64,000 bases of DNA from Cryptomeria japonica (lineage: Eukaryota > Streptophyta > Pinopsida > Cupressales > Cupressaceae): assembly GCF_030272615.1 (NCBI RefSeq), contig NC_081411.1, positions 184,691,572 through 184,755,571 of the forward strand. The letters are read 5' to 3'. Position 1 is the stretch's first letter; every line of letters starts with the position of its first letter. Below are positions 33,757 through 46,145 of this stretch, piece after piece. The notes under the pieces were generated by a model. That model saw only the letters and a list, made by a program, of their open reading frames with translations, had not been told where the DNA came from and made no database searches. Position numbers and translations under genes: made by a program.

Positions 33757-34686
33757 AGATGTATTCATCCCCATTATCTGATCTTAGAGTCTTTATTTTC
33801 TTCCCAGTTTGATTTTTCACTAAGGCTTTAAATTCTTTGAATTTTGATAACATTTCATTTGATTCCTTGAGTTTTATGAAATAGATCCAAGTTTTTCCAA
33901 AGTAGTCATCAACAAATATCACGTAATACAAGAAACCTCCTAGTGATGGTAATGACATTGGACCTCATAAATCAGTGTGGACAAGTTCTAATACAACTTT
34001 TGACTTGTGCTCACTTGAGGGAAAGGATCCTTTTGAGTTCTTCCCTAGAGCACATCCTTTGCAATTTCCAACATGATCAGATTTTAGATTTGGTAATCCT
34101 ATGGTAATGTTTCCTATAGAAGGTAGGGCACTAAATCAAAGATGTCCTAATCTTCTATGCCAAATTTCATTAGAGTTTGATACTTCAAGATTTAGTGCTT
34201 GTTTTCGAATATTACATAATTTGTATAAGCTACCATCTCTAGATCCTACAGTAATAGCATTCTTTATGTTAGAATTTTTAGGCCAGAGTAGGACTTTATC
34301 TTCATGGAAGGTAACATGATATCCTTGATCAGCTAGTCCTGAAATGGAGACCAAATTCCTTTTGATACCTGGTACAAAAAGAACATCTTTCAATTGTAGG
34401 GTAACTCCTGTTCTTAATTGAATTGAGTAGGTCCCAACTCCTTTCACTGGATAGGTAGAATTGTCTCCTATTGTAACTTCTTCAGTTGAGTGGCCTTCAA
34501 AGGTTTCGAATTGATCTCTAAATCTGGTTATGTGTCGAGAGGCTCCACTATCGATTATCCACTTATGTTTGTTTGAGTTTAGTTCACTTGATAAGGCTAG
34601 GGAAAATAGAGGATTCTCTACTTCCTTGACTTCAGCTATGGTTGCTTTAGCTTTCTTTCTTTCTAGACAAAATCTGTGAGTGTGTC

Positions 34687-35406
34687 CTAATTTATCACAC
34701 TTGTAGCATTGAATCTTGGAGAAGTCTCTACTTTTGTGGTTATTTCCTCTCTTCCGTTTGAACTTCCTTTCTTCCCTTTGTTGCTTGTGTTAGCATGTAG
34801 TGCTTGAATTTCTCCCTCTTTGTTTGGACCCAATCCTCTTGTGATTAGCTGAGATTCTTCTTGAGTGCAATCATTCTTGAGTTGATCAAATTTTGGTAGT
34901 GTCGGATGAGCACTAATGCCTTGAATAAAGGATTCCCAACTGGACAGTAATCCCTTAAGTACTATTAGAGATAGCTCCAAGTCATCTACATTATTTCCAA
35001 TAGTTGATAATTGGTCTTTTAACTCTGAAATCCTCATGAAATAGGATGTAATTGATTCTCCTTTGTTCATGTAGATATGCATTAATTGTCGTTTTAAGGT
35101 GAGCAACCTGCTTGCATTATTTATTTCATATGAGTTTGAAATGGTCTTGAACATATCATAAGCTATAGTAAGTTTTGAGATGGTGGGAAGAATGTGATCT
35201 TTAACAACATCAATCATGATTTTCTTAGCCTTGTTGTTGTGTCTTTTCCAAGTTGTTTTCTCTGGCTCATCTTCAGGCATCTTAGTGTCTTCTTCTATGT
35301 ATGCATCTAATTCGAGTTCTTGAAGAATTGTTGTTATTCGAATTCTCCAAGAGACAAAGTTGGATACGCCTTCAATTCTATCCTCCACTCTAACATTGTT
35401 CACCAT
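34687..35406 (-). CDS. Copia gag (UBN2-type), 239 codons
   Basis: Open frame from ATG (35406) with NFVSWRIRITTILQELEL near the start, then DVVKDHILPTISKLTIAYDM, LKRQLMHIYMNKGESITSYF and LIVLKGLLSSWESFIQGISA, the copia gag (UBN2, gag-polypeptide of LTR copia-type) pattern. It would make the particle shell protein. It is part of the fossil copia element and is followed by the knuckle and protease. Confidence 0.85.
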   Translation of the reverse strand: MVNNVRVEDRIEGVSNFVSWRIRITTILQELELDAYIEEDTKMPEDEPEKTTWKRHNNKAKKIMIDVVKDHILPTISKLTIAYDMFKTISNSYEINNASRLLTLKRQLMHIYMNKGESITSYFMRISELKDQLSTIGNNVDDLELSLIVLKGLLSSWESFIQGISAHPTLPKFDQLKNDCTQEESQLITRGLGPNKEGEIQALHANTSNKGKKGSSNGREEITTKVETSPRFNATSVIN

Positions 35407-35490
35407 GATTGCTTTCCTTTGATTTAGAATGCAAGTCTGAAAACAGTTGTCTTTATTATTATTATTTTTAATTATTTTTCTACCAACCTA

Positions 35491-35502
35491 GCTCTGATAC
35501 CA
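35491..35502 (-). other. Copia primer-binding site
   Basis: TGGTATCAGAGC on the minus strand, the usual complement of the initiator Met tRNA 3' end, directly adjoining the LTR. Confidence 0.9.
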
Positions 35503-35984
35503 TGTTAAGGAATTAGATCAGAGGTAGCGAAAATAACAAACTTACTATATTTTAACAAGGATAGACTTTAACTGAAATTACTGCAATGAATAATGTTCTT
35601 CTTTATTTATTTCTAAATACAAATTTGTAATATTAAATCTCTATTAATATTGATAGTTTCCAGGCTATTTGATTGCCACGGTAATTGATCAACATCCCAT
35701 ACTGTCGATATCCTTGAATATGTATATTGAGATGAAGAGCCATGCCCACGTAGGGGCATGACTTCTATGTGGCTTTATGCCACGTAGAGTCATGACCCTA
35801 CAGGGACATGACTCTCCGTCTCCCTTCCAATGCATCGATTGACTAACTAATGCAACCCGATAGTTATTGGGATTATGTCGACCATGTTATATTGACATCT
35901 ATGTTTTATTAAATATACACATTATTATATATGTCAATGTATATTTATATTTTATTTAGTCTGATGGAAGCTATTCACTTAACA
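35503..35984 (-). repeat. Copia 5' LTR (482 bp)
   Basis: Plus-strand ends TGTTAAGG and CTTAACA are inverted repeats of each other, as in copia LTRs. It contains two ACGT-core sites (CCCACGTAGG near 35736, GCCACGTAGA near 35780) within a CATGCCC...GGGCATG inverted repeat. Confidence 0.75.
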
Positions 35985-36970
35985 CAACATAGCTCTATTT
36001 TGATGTCTTAAGGAAGCTAGAAGCAAGGATACCTACCTTCAACACAAAGGAGATATCCTTTTAGTAAACAATGTTCATACATCCAAGCTAAAGAGACAAT
36101 ACTCTTACAAGCAAGGATAAGATAGTTGAAAAGAGATATATTGAAACAAGTGTAAAGAGGATCCTTGGAGAAGAGATCTTCACTCAAAAGACATGTACCT
36201 CCAAAAGGAGTTTCTCAAACAAACATAACATCTTCTACCAAAAGAAGAGAAGGAGAACAAGAATATCTACCTTCCTCCTATTGCTAGGTGAAAAGGACTC
36301 CTGATGAAGGATGACACACTTTCAACCCAATGTGAGGGGTATGTTTATTATAGATATACATTGCCAAAGGTAAAAGAGATTGTAGTCAAGGATACATGCC
36401 TCTTGCATAAGAGAGAATCCTTGAGCAAACAATTACTTCACACAAGGAATGACATCAAACTATAAGCAAACACTACTCAACAAAGGAAAAGTGGATCCTT
36501 AGGAAAGGATAAGAAAGACCAATGCCTCCCAAGTGTAGGGACAATGATAATAATTACACAAACTCTAAGGAGAGATTAGACATAACCAAATGCACAATGT
36601 ACTTGCATGAAATAATATTCCATGCAAGAAAAGACATTAAGATATGTAAAATGCAACTCCAAAGAAGAGGTAATATTCAAAGAGAAAGAGAGAATTAGAT
36701 GAAGGTTCATAAACTCCCCTAAGGATAGATTAGTCATAAGAGACATACCATTCCATTGAAGAAAGGATATCACAACCTGAAAAATGCAACCCCTAAAGGG
36801 AATAGTGAAACCTTGGATAGAGAGAAGGAATAGGATAGAGATAAGAAGAAATTATGCTTTTGCCCCAAGATGTTTGTAAATGAAAAAGCATCACCTCTTA
36901 TGACAAAGATCCCCCAATTAAGTTAACTACTTGTGCCATAGGGTGAGGAGCAACATGGAGGTGAATGGAG
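35985..36970. other. Purine-rich stretch, no gene recognised
   Basis: AAG- and AGGA-rich plus strand, for example repeated AAGGATA and AAGGAGA words. No protein-like frame. Confidence 0.4.
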
Positions 36971-36972
36971 TG

Positions 36973-37960
36973 CTAAATCACTACCTCTTCACCAAGGAAG
37001 AGTGCAAGATCAGTTGTAAGAGCTATGTGAGCTCTATCATATTGGTCTTCAACATATGTTTTATATGTGTTACATTTTCCAAGAGAATGAGAATAACTAT
37101 GATGAAAAAGACAATGTGCATCACCTTCTTTATCCTTATAATTATGATTAATTTTAATGAAAGGAGAAACAATGTTCTTATCATACGTCAATCTCCAAAA
37201 GATTCTAGCAGCTATTTTCCATTGGTCATCAATGGGATTAGGTCTTGTCTCTTGAGATGTAGGACAAGGGTTGTTAAAAGATGATGATTTTAATAGTTCC
37301 ATTATCAACTAGTTCTTGCATACTTTTTTGGAAATCTGGACAGTCATTAGATGATGTTCATGAGTTTGATGATATAAACAAAAGGAGTCTTTGAAGAAGA
37401 AGCACCCTTAGATGGACAATAAGTTCTATGTTTTGCAAGATACTCCTTAAAGTTTTGAATTATAAGGAGATCATCCATAAGTGAATCATGATAATGTCCT
37501 AGACCTTTGGTACTAGTTTGTGTAGGAGGGTTTATAGGGACTCCAGTTCCTTCTTCAAATTTTCCAAGTCCTTGCCCTCTAGAACCTTGTTTTGATATTA
37601 TGCTATGACCACTCCTAATTGAGAAGGAGTATTATAATGAATCCCTTTAAAATTTGTGCTATTGTAAGTATATTTAGGAGGAACAAAGGGAAAAGTAGAT
37701 GAAGAAGGAATATCCTTTGTAGGGAGATTTTCCTTTCTATCATCATGCATATCCTCTTTGATATGTTGGGAATGAAGATCCTTATCCTCTAAGGCCTCAT
37801 CTTTACTTAATGTTATGTGGGGAGATAGATCATGAATTAAATGCATAATATCATATTCTCTACAAATGTTTTGATGATTAAGATAGGCTCTAGGAGAATA
37901 ATGAGGATCTAGAGTGATTGAAACACCAATATTTTGACCTCACCCCCCTTGCGCTAGGGT
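36973..37960 (-). pseudogene. Minus-strand gag-like remnant
   Basis: On the minus strand, 36973-37308 gives HCLFHHSYSHSLGKCNTYK, a CX2H...H...C knuckle like those of plant gypsy gag proteins. 37598-37846 gives NFKGIHYNTPSQLGVVIA after an acidic stretch. The remnant is interrupted several times and its family is inferred from the knuckle. The LTR-like block to its right (38.6-40.7 kb, same strand) may be its 5' LTR. Confidence 0.45.
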
Positions 37961-38775
37961 ATTGTTGACATGTTTTTTATGACAACGTCGAACATAGAAT
38001 AAAGTTGCCTAACAGTCACTTCACTCTCTCTCAATCAAAGTATGATTGCATGCTAAGATTGCAAGAAGTTCAAACAATCGACTCCATGATTCCTGCAATG
38101 CATGGACATGACTCAATTGGCTGATTTGATTGCTAGTAATCCAAGGGGCCTTATGTTTGCATCATTCTTTCACTTCTTTGTTGTGGTTGGAACTCCATCA
38201 TCATATATGGCAATTCTGCGATGCTTCTACTTCGAATAGACCAAAATGAATTGAAAGTAAAAGGGAAAGGGTTTAGAAGGATCTAAATCTATTCCTAAGG
38301 GCAGTGATAACAATGAATAGTGCTTTGGTGGACAAGTTCCAAACAAACCAAGCTTTGCTTTGCCAAGATCAACTACAACTCCACAAGAACTGGTGCAATC
38401 TTATGGGGATGCTTGAGGATTTTCAAATCGAAAAAGTACGTTTGAATACCCAAAAACAGCATAATCCAAACGACCAACTACAATCAAACTTAGCACAAAT
38501 TTAGGGGGCTCAGACTAACTTTACACTGCAACTTACAATCAGCAAGATGCAAAAAGTATGAACCATGGAAATTTATTAGACACCATTACATTCTCCATTG
38601 AAATCAAAGCACTATACTACTTCTACTCTAAGTGAGGAAGGTGAAACCATGCAAGCTTTGAAAAAATAATTTAAGTGGACACCATCAGAGAACAATGTTT
38701 CACTGTTATTATCTCAGAACTTATCGCAACAATTTCATACAAAGCTCCCTCCTTTACAAATGAGGGGGTCACCCC

Positions 38776-38783
38776 TTTATATA
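38776..38783 (-). promoter_or_regulatory. TATA box of the minus-strand LTR-like block
   Basis: TATATAAA, then CCCCTCATTTG downstream. Confidence 0.45.
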
Positions 38784-40190
38784 GGCCTCAGGCCATACAA
38801 GCCCTAATTAGGGTTCACCCCAGAAGATTCCAACTCAAGGTGCAACAAGGTGGGAATCGGTAATTAATAACCCATCATGCCCATATACAATTAATTACAA
38901 TCTAGAAGTGCCCATTATGCAATGAATGTACCCTCATGTAAAAATCACCCATGATACCATAAATGCACCATCATCTTCTGAATGTGACGGCTACATGCAG
39001 AAGGAATTTGTCATAATGCCATAAATGTGACAACTGCATGCAGAGAGATGCTTCATTAATTCAACATCCGTTGACTCGGTTGCCACTTGGTGAGAAAACC
39101 TTGGAGAGAGAAAACTTTAGGAGAGAAGAATTTGATCCATGAAGAATTTTTCTTGAAGTTTCTCGAACTCTCCTTTCTCTGGAGGAGATTTTCAACAATT
39201 CTCCACCATCTCCCATTTTTTAGGAATTTCCACAATTTTAGGGTTTTGGTCCAAGAGAGAGAGAATTCTCTCACGTATCCATATGTTAAAAAATTTCTAA
39301 ATTTGGAGGTCATTTGAGACCTGAAAATGGATTTTTCAAATTTTTCCCTTGGGGGGGGGAATTTCTTGTTTAGTTCATCCCTAATTCCTTCCTTGCCTTA
39401 GAAATTTTATCATCAATTCATCTTTGGATGTGATTTCTTGTTGTGGAGGAATTCTCCTTTGGAAAGAAATTTGTTCCTTACCTAGAGGAAGGAAATTCTT
39501 CATACCTTAGCCAATTTTCATGATTTCCAAGAACTATGTCCTGAAGGAAGAAATTTCAAACACTTAGTCAATTTTTCACCTTTCCTGAATTTCTTCTTCT
39601 TGGGTACAATTCTTCCCCGATGAAGGAATTCATCTCTTTGTGCACTGTCCATGAGAAGATCATTTTTGCGCACTCTTGTGTTCCTGGGCAACATTTTACA
39701 CTTGGTGGGGAATTCTTTCAATTCCATGGATTCCTTGCATCCCTCTATCTAGCACTCCTCTCACTTGGGCGCTAAAATGCCTTGGTCAAGGACTCTTGCA
39801 ATTTGCCTGTTTCTCCATGCACTCTTCATTCTGGCGCCCTCCACAAGGATGGGGCAGAATTTCCTCCTGAAGAAGGAATTCTTTGTTTTGTGAATTGTCC
39901 ATGTCTTCTTTTCAACATCCCTTTTTTTAGGGATCCTCCTAAAATTTAGGAGCCAGGTTCATTGGATGGAGAATTCTGCCATGATTCCAAATCTATAACA
40001 ATTTCCTCATTCCAGCGAGATTCAGTGTCTAAAAATAGCAAATTCAAAAATTTGCCCAAGGGGAATTTTGCTTTTTATTCCTCCTTGACTCCTTGGATTC
40101 CATCCCTTAGGAAAAATTTAAACTTTAGCTTGGGCGTTGAATTCACTATGCCTTGGAATGTTTTCATTTTTTACACCTTCCATGGGTATA

Positions 40191-40615
40191 CCATTTTGGC
40201 ACCCAAGCACTCCCTTGGGCAGAGTTTTCATTATGTGGAGGATTCATGAAATTTGTCCATCTATCCTTGCTTGACCTATTTTGGTGCCCAACTGCATCCT
40301 TGGGTAGAATTTTCACTATGCTATGGATTCATGGAATTTGTCCATCTATCCTTCCCTGACCCATTTTGGTGCCCAACTACATCCTTGGGCACAATTTTCA
40401 CTATGCCATGGATTCATGGAATTTGTCCATCTATCCTTGCTTGACCCATTTTGGCACCCAATTGCATCCTTGGGTGGAATTTTCACTATGCCACGGATTC
40501 ATGGAATTTGTCCATCTATCCTTGCCTAACCCATTTTGGCGCCCAACCCCATCCTTGGGAGGAATTTTCACTATGCCATGGATTCATGGAATTTTTCCCT
40601 CTTTGCAGTTTTGGA
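40191..40615 (+). repeat. 85-bp tandem array, five units
   Basis: C(C/T)ATTTTGG starts at 40191, 40276, 40361, 40446 and 40531, exactly 85 bases apart. Each unit reads TTTTGG(C/T)(A/G)CCCAA ... CCTTGGG ... TTTTCACTATG ... GGATTCATGGAATTT. A more degenerate unit precedes the array at about 40106-40190. 85 is one more than a multiple of three, so each frame passes through all three phases, which explains the overlapping open frames here. Confidence 0.92.
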
Positions 40616-40700
40616 ATGACTTCTTGAACCTTGGTGAATTTTTGAGCTTTCCATTTTAGGCATAGGCTTCCACCACTTGATCAATTTCTGGCTTTCTCCA

Positions 40701-42600
40701 TCTATTGTCTAACTTTCCAGAATTAGAAATATCTACGAATGTTTGATCCTTGTTGCCTTATTTGACTGACCCTGCCAGTACTGACTTTCTAAAAATAGAA
40801 ACCTTCAAAATGTCAACGTTATACCCCTAGACAGGGTGTAGGAATGACTTACTATAAATAGAAACTTACTAAAAATAGAAATTAATAAAAATAGTAAGTT
40901 TGATTTTTGGCAAAATCACGGCATTCTGAGACCCGAAAAAATAGGGAGTTGCTCCGTTTGGGCTCAAATTTTACTGGGAGGTTCCTTGAAGGGTCCTGAT
41001 TCCAGTTGTATGTTCAGTTTTCCCAAAACCCTAATAGAAACCCCTAAAATCTAGGGCAGAAGGCAAAAATGCTAAAATTCACAAAATGAATCCTAGACTT
41101 AGTCAAATTTGCTCAAATGAAAGGCAGACTTGACCAATATGAGCCCCAAACACTTGCAAAGCAGATAAACTGACGAGATTTCCATGAAAAGACCCCAAAA
41201 CAAAACCAAAAGACCAGAAGGGCCTAAAAAGTAGGGGGTCTCCATTTGCAATGGGGCAATGTGTGAAAACGTCACAACAGGTATGTGTATGAGAAGAAAA
41301 TGGTGCCATGTTGCTCTTCAATGCTTGCTCTCCATTAGAGACATCATTGATAGGAGTAATAGTCCTTTCTTTATTCACATTAGATACCATAGAAGAGGTA
41401 CACATATTAGGTTTTGCATTAGCATCTCTAGGATTGGGATCTACAAAAGCTTTTATGTGATCTACATATGTAATACATTTTCCTAAAAAATATCACTATA
41501 AAACCGCACGCACTATGGATAAAAACTTTGAGATTTACTTGGTTAATAGGAAACAATTTGGGAATTCTAAAAATGGAATATGTCAAAGTGCTATGAATGA
41601 AAATAAGCAATGTGAAGTGAAAGAAACTATTATCCAATGCATGATTACGATAAATATAAGTGAAAAGCAAAGTAAGATCATATGTGAAATGGCAAATAAA
41701 TTAGATCTATTAAGTGCCATTATGAATGTCTAAGGTCATATCTGAAAATTAGAGTTACAAATTATGCAATCCCACAAATCAAATTAATCAGAATAAATTA
41801 GGGTTTTCATGAATTTAACCTCTACATTTATGTAATTTGATTAAAATAAGATCTATGGATGCAAAATAAAAAATAAAAAATGTTTACAAATCAGATTTGA
41901 AACAATTAATGCAAATTAGACAACCCACAAGTTTAATTTTAAAATTATAAATTAGGGTTTGTGTGAATTTAACCTCTAAATTGATGTAATTCAATTGAAA
42001 CTTTAAATTGTAAATGCTAATTTTAATTTGAAAATGCATAAACAATCCAAATTATAAATAAGGCTGTAAGATGTCGGGTTCACTAAAAATGTAATGGTTA
42101 AAAATTAGAGTTTCACCATAAGATTATGTAAAATTGCTAATTTTGGCTTATAGGACAATTACATTATGGAGGAGAGGAATGTAATAGATCTAGCCTCTCT
42201 AGGATTAAGATTCTGATCAAATTCCTAGTTCCTTGATAGGAATTTCTCCTCCTTAGATTGAATTGAATTGTTGAAGATGTTGAAATTAGGGTAAATGTGT
42301 GAATATTGAAGAGATTAGGCATAAACAGTGAGCTACAGTCCTCTCCTAGAGCCAGAAACTTGGATTTGAGCAAAGTAATATGATTAGGATTTGTTCCCCA
42401 AAATTCAGCCTAAATTGTTAGGACTATGGCGGTGGTCACCATGGTCCTCAAAACATTTAATCATAAAAACAGGAACCTGTTCATCTTTGCAAATATTGTT
42501 GATCCTATGAAGCACAACTCTATACCTATTCTTGCACATAGTGAAAAGGGGAAAATAGTTGGGAATAGGGGTTCGCATAAGTCAAACCCCAGTTTAGGAA
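40701..42600. other. Retroelement-like sequence without recognised domains
   Basis: CTAAAAATAGAAAC words recur near 40787-40895. An ATTAGGGTTT(T/G)...GAATTTAACCTCTA block near 41797 recurs at 41950, a 153-base offset. Small frames at 41259, 41515 and 42426 have no family match. Confidence 0.4.
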
Positions 42601-43445
42601 TTAACCTTGAACAAAATAATGCAAATATTGAAATAAATACTAAAAAGATATACCTCAAATATGCAGTTGTTGATGATGATTCTTTCCTTCTTATGTAATC
42701 AAATATGTTGCATGAAATGGCATGGACATGACAAAACCCTAATCGCACACACATGCTTGCATATGAATGATGCAATTTTCCTCCATAGTGGTTGAATGAA
42801 GAATATACAGCCTCAAAGGTATCTGAAAATGCTTGATGATGAATGCTTCACGGATGCAAGAAATTAATGGCTTGATGTCTTAGAATTGATTAGAGAATGA
42901 TGGATGAAATTAGGTTGATCAAATGTCTTTATATAGAGGTATCTAGGCAATTTACCGATTAGGCCAACCTTCAACTATCATACGGAGCCACGAAGATGAA
43001 TGCTTGCTAAAGGGATAGGACCCCTACCCCAATAAAAAATTGGGCCCCACTAAGAGGGACCATGGGTGCCATGGTGCTTCTCAAAAAGGGACCACAATGA
43101 AGCCTCATGGAGAAGGGTAGCCCACTGAAGAGCCCATTAGTGGGTGTAGATGGCATTAGAACTAGAGAAAAGGCACAAAATGGACCTAGATAGGTGACAA
43201 GGATAGGACACACTAAAGTAGGGGTATAAACATGAGATGTAAATTGGCCTAATGACAATTTATGATGCTACAAAAATGAAATTGGAGTATTAGGTGCTTT
43301 CCTTGGATTTGCAAAAGGAAATTCAAGGATAAAGTCTTCACCAAAGGCAAAATTAGCATCATGATGAGGAAAAGTGTGGACTCGATTATCAACTCAAGCT
43401 AATGGTGAAAGTTAAGGCAACAAAGACTTGAGGGAGACAAGCAAC
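42600..43445 (-). repeat. LTR-like block, minus strand
   Basis: On the minus strand CTCTATATAAAGAC (about 42926-42939) is followed by a leader-like stretch going left. The block resembles a gypsy LTR in composition and layout, but I found no partner. Confidence 0.35.
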
Positions 43446-44902
43446 TGTAGATGTATAAAAATGACCATATTCCTAAATGAATATTTTATGTTCATTTCTC
43501 TATTTAATTAAATCCAATTTAATTAAATTACCCGCATTCCTCTATTTAATTAAGTAAATTACTCAATTTATTTAAATTAAATTCACTATACCCATTTAAT
43601 GAATAAATCATTTTATTCAATTAAATCCCCCCTATCCACTTTTAATTAAATTCAAATTTAATTAAATAGTTATCCTAAATTGAATAAATCAAATTTATTT
43701 AATTTCCCCAAATTACAACCATATTGAATTAAATTAATTTTATTTCAATTAAATCCTATTATCCCTCCATCCACTTGCATTCTCCTACATCTCCCACTTT
43801 CCATCCTAAAACCTATTTCTAAACCCTTCTATACTCTTCTAATCGCTTCTAATTAGCCTAACCCATCTTCTAAACTTTGTCACGTCCCTAAGCAAGAGGA
43901 GGTCACTTCTCAAAACCTTAAAGTCTTTGATAACCATTAAAGGCTTCAAGTCTTCAACCACTTAATTCCCCAAAGTCTTCATAACCATTAATGGTTAACT
44001 CAAACCCTCTTACATGGTTAAAGAATTTCTTTTAACTCAACCTTCATCCAACCCAAGGGTCTCATCAAGCCTTTAATGCTTTGACCATGATTATCTCTTA
44101 ATCATTTGCACAAAGGTTTATCCTTGGATTAACTCTTAATCCATTGGGTAATCCTAACTTAAGCTTAACCCTTATCTCTAGATAACCATAAGGTCTTCTC
44201 AGGCATTTAATGCATCCAACCCCTTCTCTCAACCCAACCCTATGTTGACATTTGTCACCATTTCATTGGTGCAAATTGCAAACATGGATTCCAAACTTTC
44301 AAACTCAACCCTTGATTGAATCTTTCAATCCTGGCCATCCATTGCCCTGTTTTTGCTATAAATAGAGCTCTCATTCCTCCTTTTTTTGGGAGATCAATCC
44401 AAGTTTGTAGTATCACACTTATGCTCAAATACATTCAAGCTTTTATATATCATTTTCATGCTCATCATTTTAGCCTCTCCTTAATTAGGAATTAGTCTAA
44501 ATATGCATGTTTAAAATACTTTCCTTATCATTTAGCTCAATCATAGACTAATCTATCATGTTTGGATAGTATTTATACTAACCTTGTCATCTTATAATCT
44601 AGTTTATTGCATTTTTAGAATCATGAATAGCTTAGGATGCATTTCATTCTAAAATCTATCAAAGCATCCCTCGTTCTTGCATTTGCCATCCCTAAACCAT
44701 TTTGCTCAGTGATCTGAGAGCAAAAACGTTGGTTTGAGGGACATTGTGAGATAGAGAACCATGGAACCCACCTTGGGAAGCTAAGTAATACTTCATTACT
44801 CCATAGCTTGCACCAAGAAGTCTTGTGTGTGTGTGTGGACAAATATTTTGGAACATTTTTCACATATTGAGTTCTGTTGACCTACTTTTCCCGCATACAA
44901 CA
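43446..44902 (+). repeat. Probable LTR, plus strand (1.46 kb)
   Basis: It starts TGTAGATGTATAAAAATGACCA, similar to the TGTAGACAC start of the 15.8-kb element's LTR, and follows a purine-rich GAGGGAGACAAG tract. A TATA box CTATAAATAG lies at 44356-44365. It ends near CGCATACAACA (44902). No primer site follows, so it is a 3' LTR or solo LTR. Around 43480-43750 it is dominated by TTTAATTAAATT-type repeats. Confidence 0.45.
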
Positions 44903-46145
44903 ACCATTTTCCTCCTCACTTCCTAATCCACTACCATATCCTTCCCTTACTATCCAAAACCCCTGACCTAGGTACCATCCAAAATGCCCAACCTACGAGC
45001 ATCCTCCATTGCCACTCAAAACTCCTACCTTGTGGAGGATGAAAGATTGATGAATTAGATGAAGATATTGCAATGTTGAAAATGATGATGATGGGAAAAC
45101 TCAATCCTTTCTTGGAAAATAGGGATCAACATCATATTATAGGATAAGTAAATGATAAAATGTTGAAGTTGGCAAAGATCGATCAAGTGAACAAGAAATT
45201 TCCCTCACTTTCCAAAATCCACAATCAAGGTGAAATTGTCCTTTACTTGAGGGGATCCCCAATCAAGGAAGAAATCTTCTTTTACCTCCTAAAATCTTTG
45301 ATTAGATTTTGACCCTTCCTTCGCATCCTAGAGTTTGCATTTAAGGAAGGGAATTCTTTCTTTGCTTGCTGAAATATGTGCTCAAGGAAGGGAAATCTTC
45401 CTTTTCATGCTAAAATCCCAGATCTAGGAAGGGAAATTTTCCTTCACAAGCTGAAATCCATGACCTCATGGTGAAGTGTAGTGGTCACATGGTAGAGGCC
45501 CCAAATTAGACTTCAAATCAATGAAATCAAACAAGAGATCAGAAGTTAGAACAACATTTCACCCTCACTGGGAACACATATTAGATTAGAGAGTTTGAAA
45601 AATGGGTGAAATCAATATATATTAGGCATATTTGATGATATCCTTGTTTGTTTTGTAGGCAACTAATGAAAGAGGATGAAGGAACTAGCTGCAAGCATTT
45701 AAAAGAAACATTGCGACAAAGAATGAAATCTTTTCACAACAATTCAGAATGGTGAGGAGGATTGAACAATGCAAGAGGGGGGACTTCACAATGGAAGATG
45801 TTAAGCTAAGCAAGGAAGTTGATGAAGAACACTCCCAAGGTTCATCAACATGGTAAGGGAAGAATAAGGACAATTCATTCAAGGTAAAGAAGGGCAAGCA
45901 CAAATGAAATGAAAATTAAATAAGATAACAAAAGGAATGCAAGATCAAGAGCTAAGATACTTGAACACATCATATTGATGATGAAGGAAAGGTTATGACA
46001 ATCTTGTATTTCCTCTAGAAATATAGGATCATAGCCAGTATGTCAAGGAAATTCCAAGACTAGATATACATTCCAAAGTTGAAGGTGATGCACATCATGA
46101 TAAAGGCTAGGTGAAGTTGATCAAATTGGATGAGATGATACAATT
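44903..46145. other. Degenerate GGAAGGGAAAT repeats, no gene
   Basis: Between about 45190 and 45470 the word AAGGAAGGGAA(A/T)T with TTCCTT follows at irregular 50-60-base spacing. The rest shows nothing recognised. Confidence 0.4.

Larger units (their letters stand above)
33757..35984 (-). mobile_element. Ty1/copia retrotransposon, 5' part, broken
   Basis: Fossil copia element reading on the minus strand. Parts in element order: 5' LTR (35503-35984, TGTT...AACA ends on either strand), primer site TGGTATCAGAGC complementary to initiator Met tRNA (35491-35502), gag (34687-35406), a Cys-His knuckle CYKCDKLGHTHRFC near 34670-34715, protease with IIDSGASRHIT near 34520-34560, the GAG-pre-integrase region with EIWHRRLGHL near 34136-34170 and the start of the integrase core with TLRSDNGDEY near 33760-33790. 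The reverse transcriptase, RNase H and 3' LTR are not present in the window. Only a few interruptions are evident in the parts that remain. Age cannot be taken from LTRs because only one is present. Confidence 0.9.
38560..40700 (-). repeat. LTR-like block on the minus strand
   Basis: On the minus strand TATATAAA (38776-38783) is followed 9 bases later by CCCCTCATTTGTA (38754-38766), the same promoter arrangement as in the two gypsy LTRs on the plus strand. To the right, on the upstream (U3) side, lies a long run of AAGGAATT-rich degenerate repeats that includes the 85-bp array. Boundaries are not resolved. Confidence 0.45.

Noticed and set aside
40153-40659. Four overlapping plus-strand frames with repeated peptides
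   Set aside because: They are produced by the 85-bp array passing through all phases, not by a gene.
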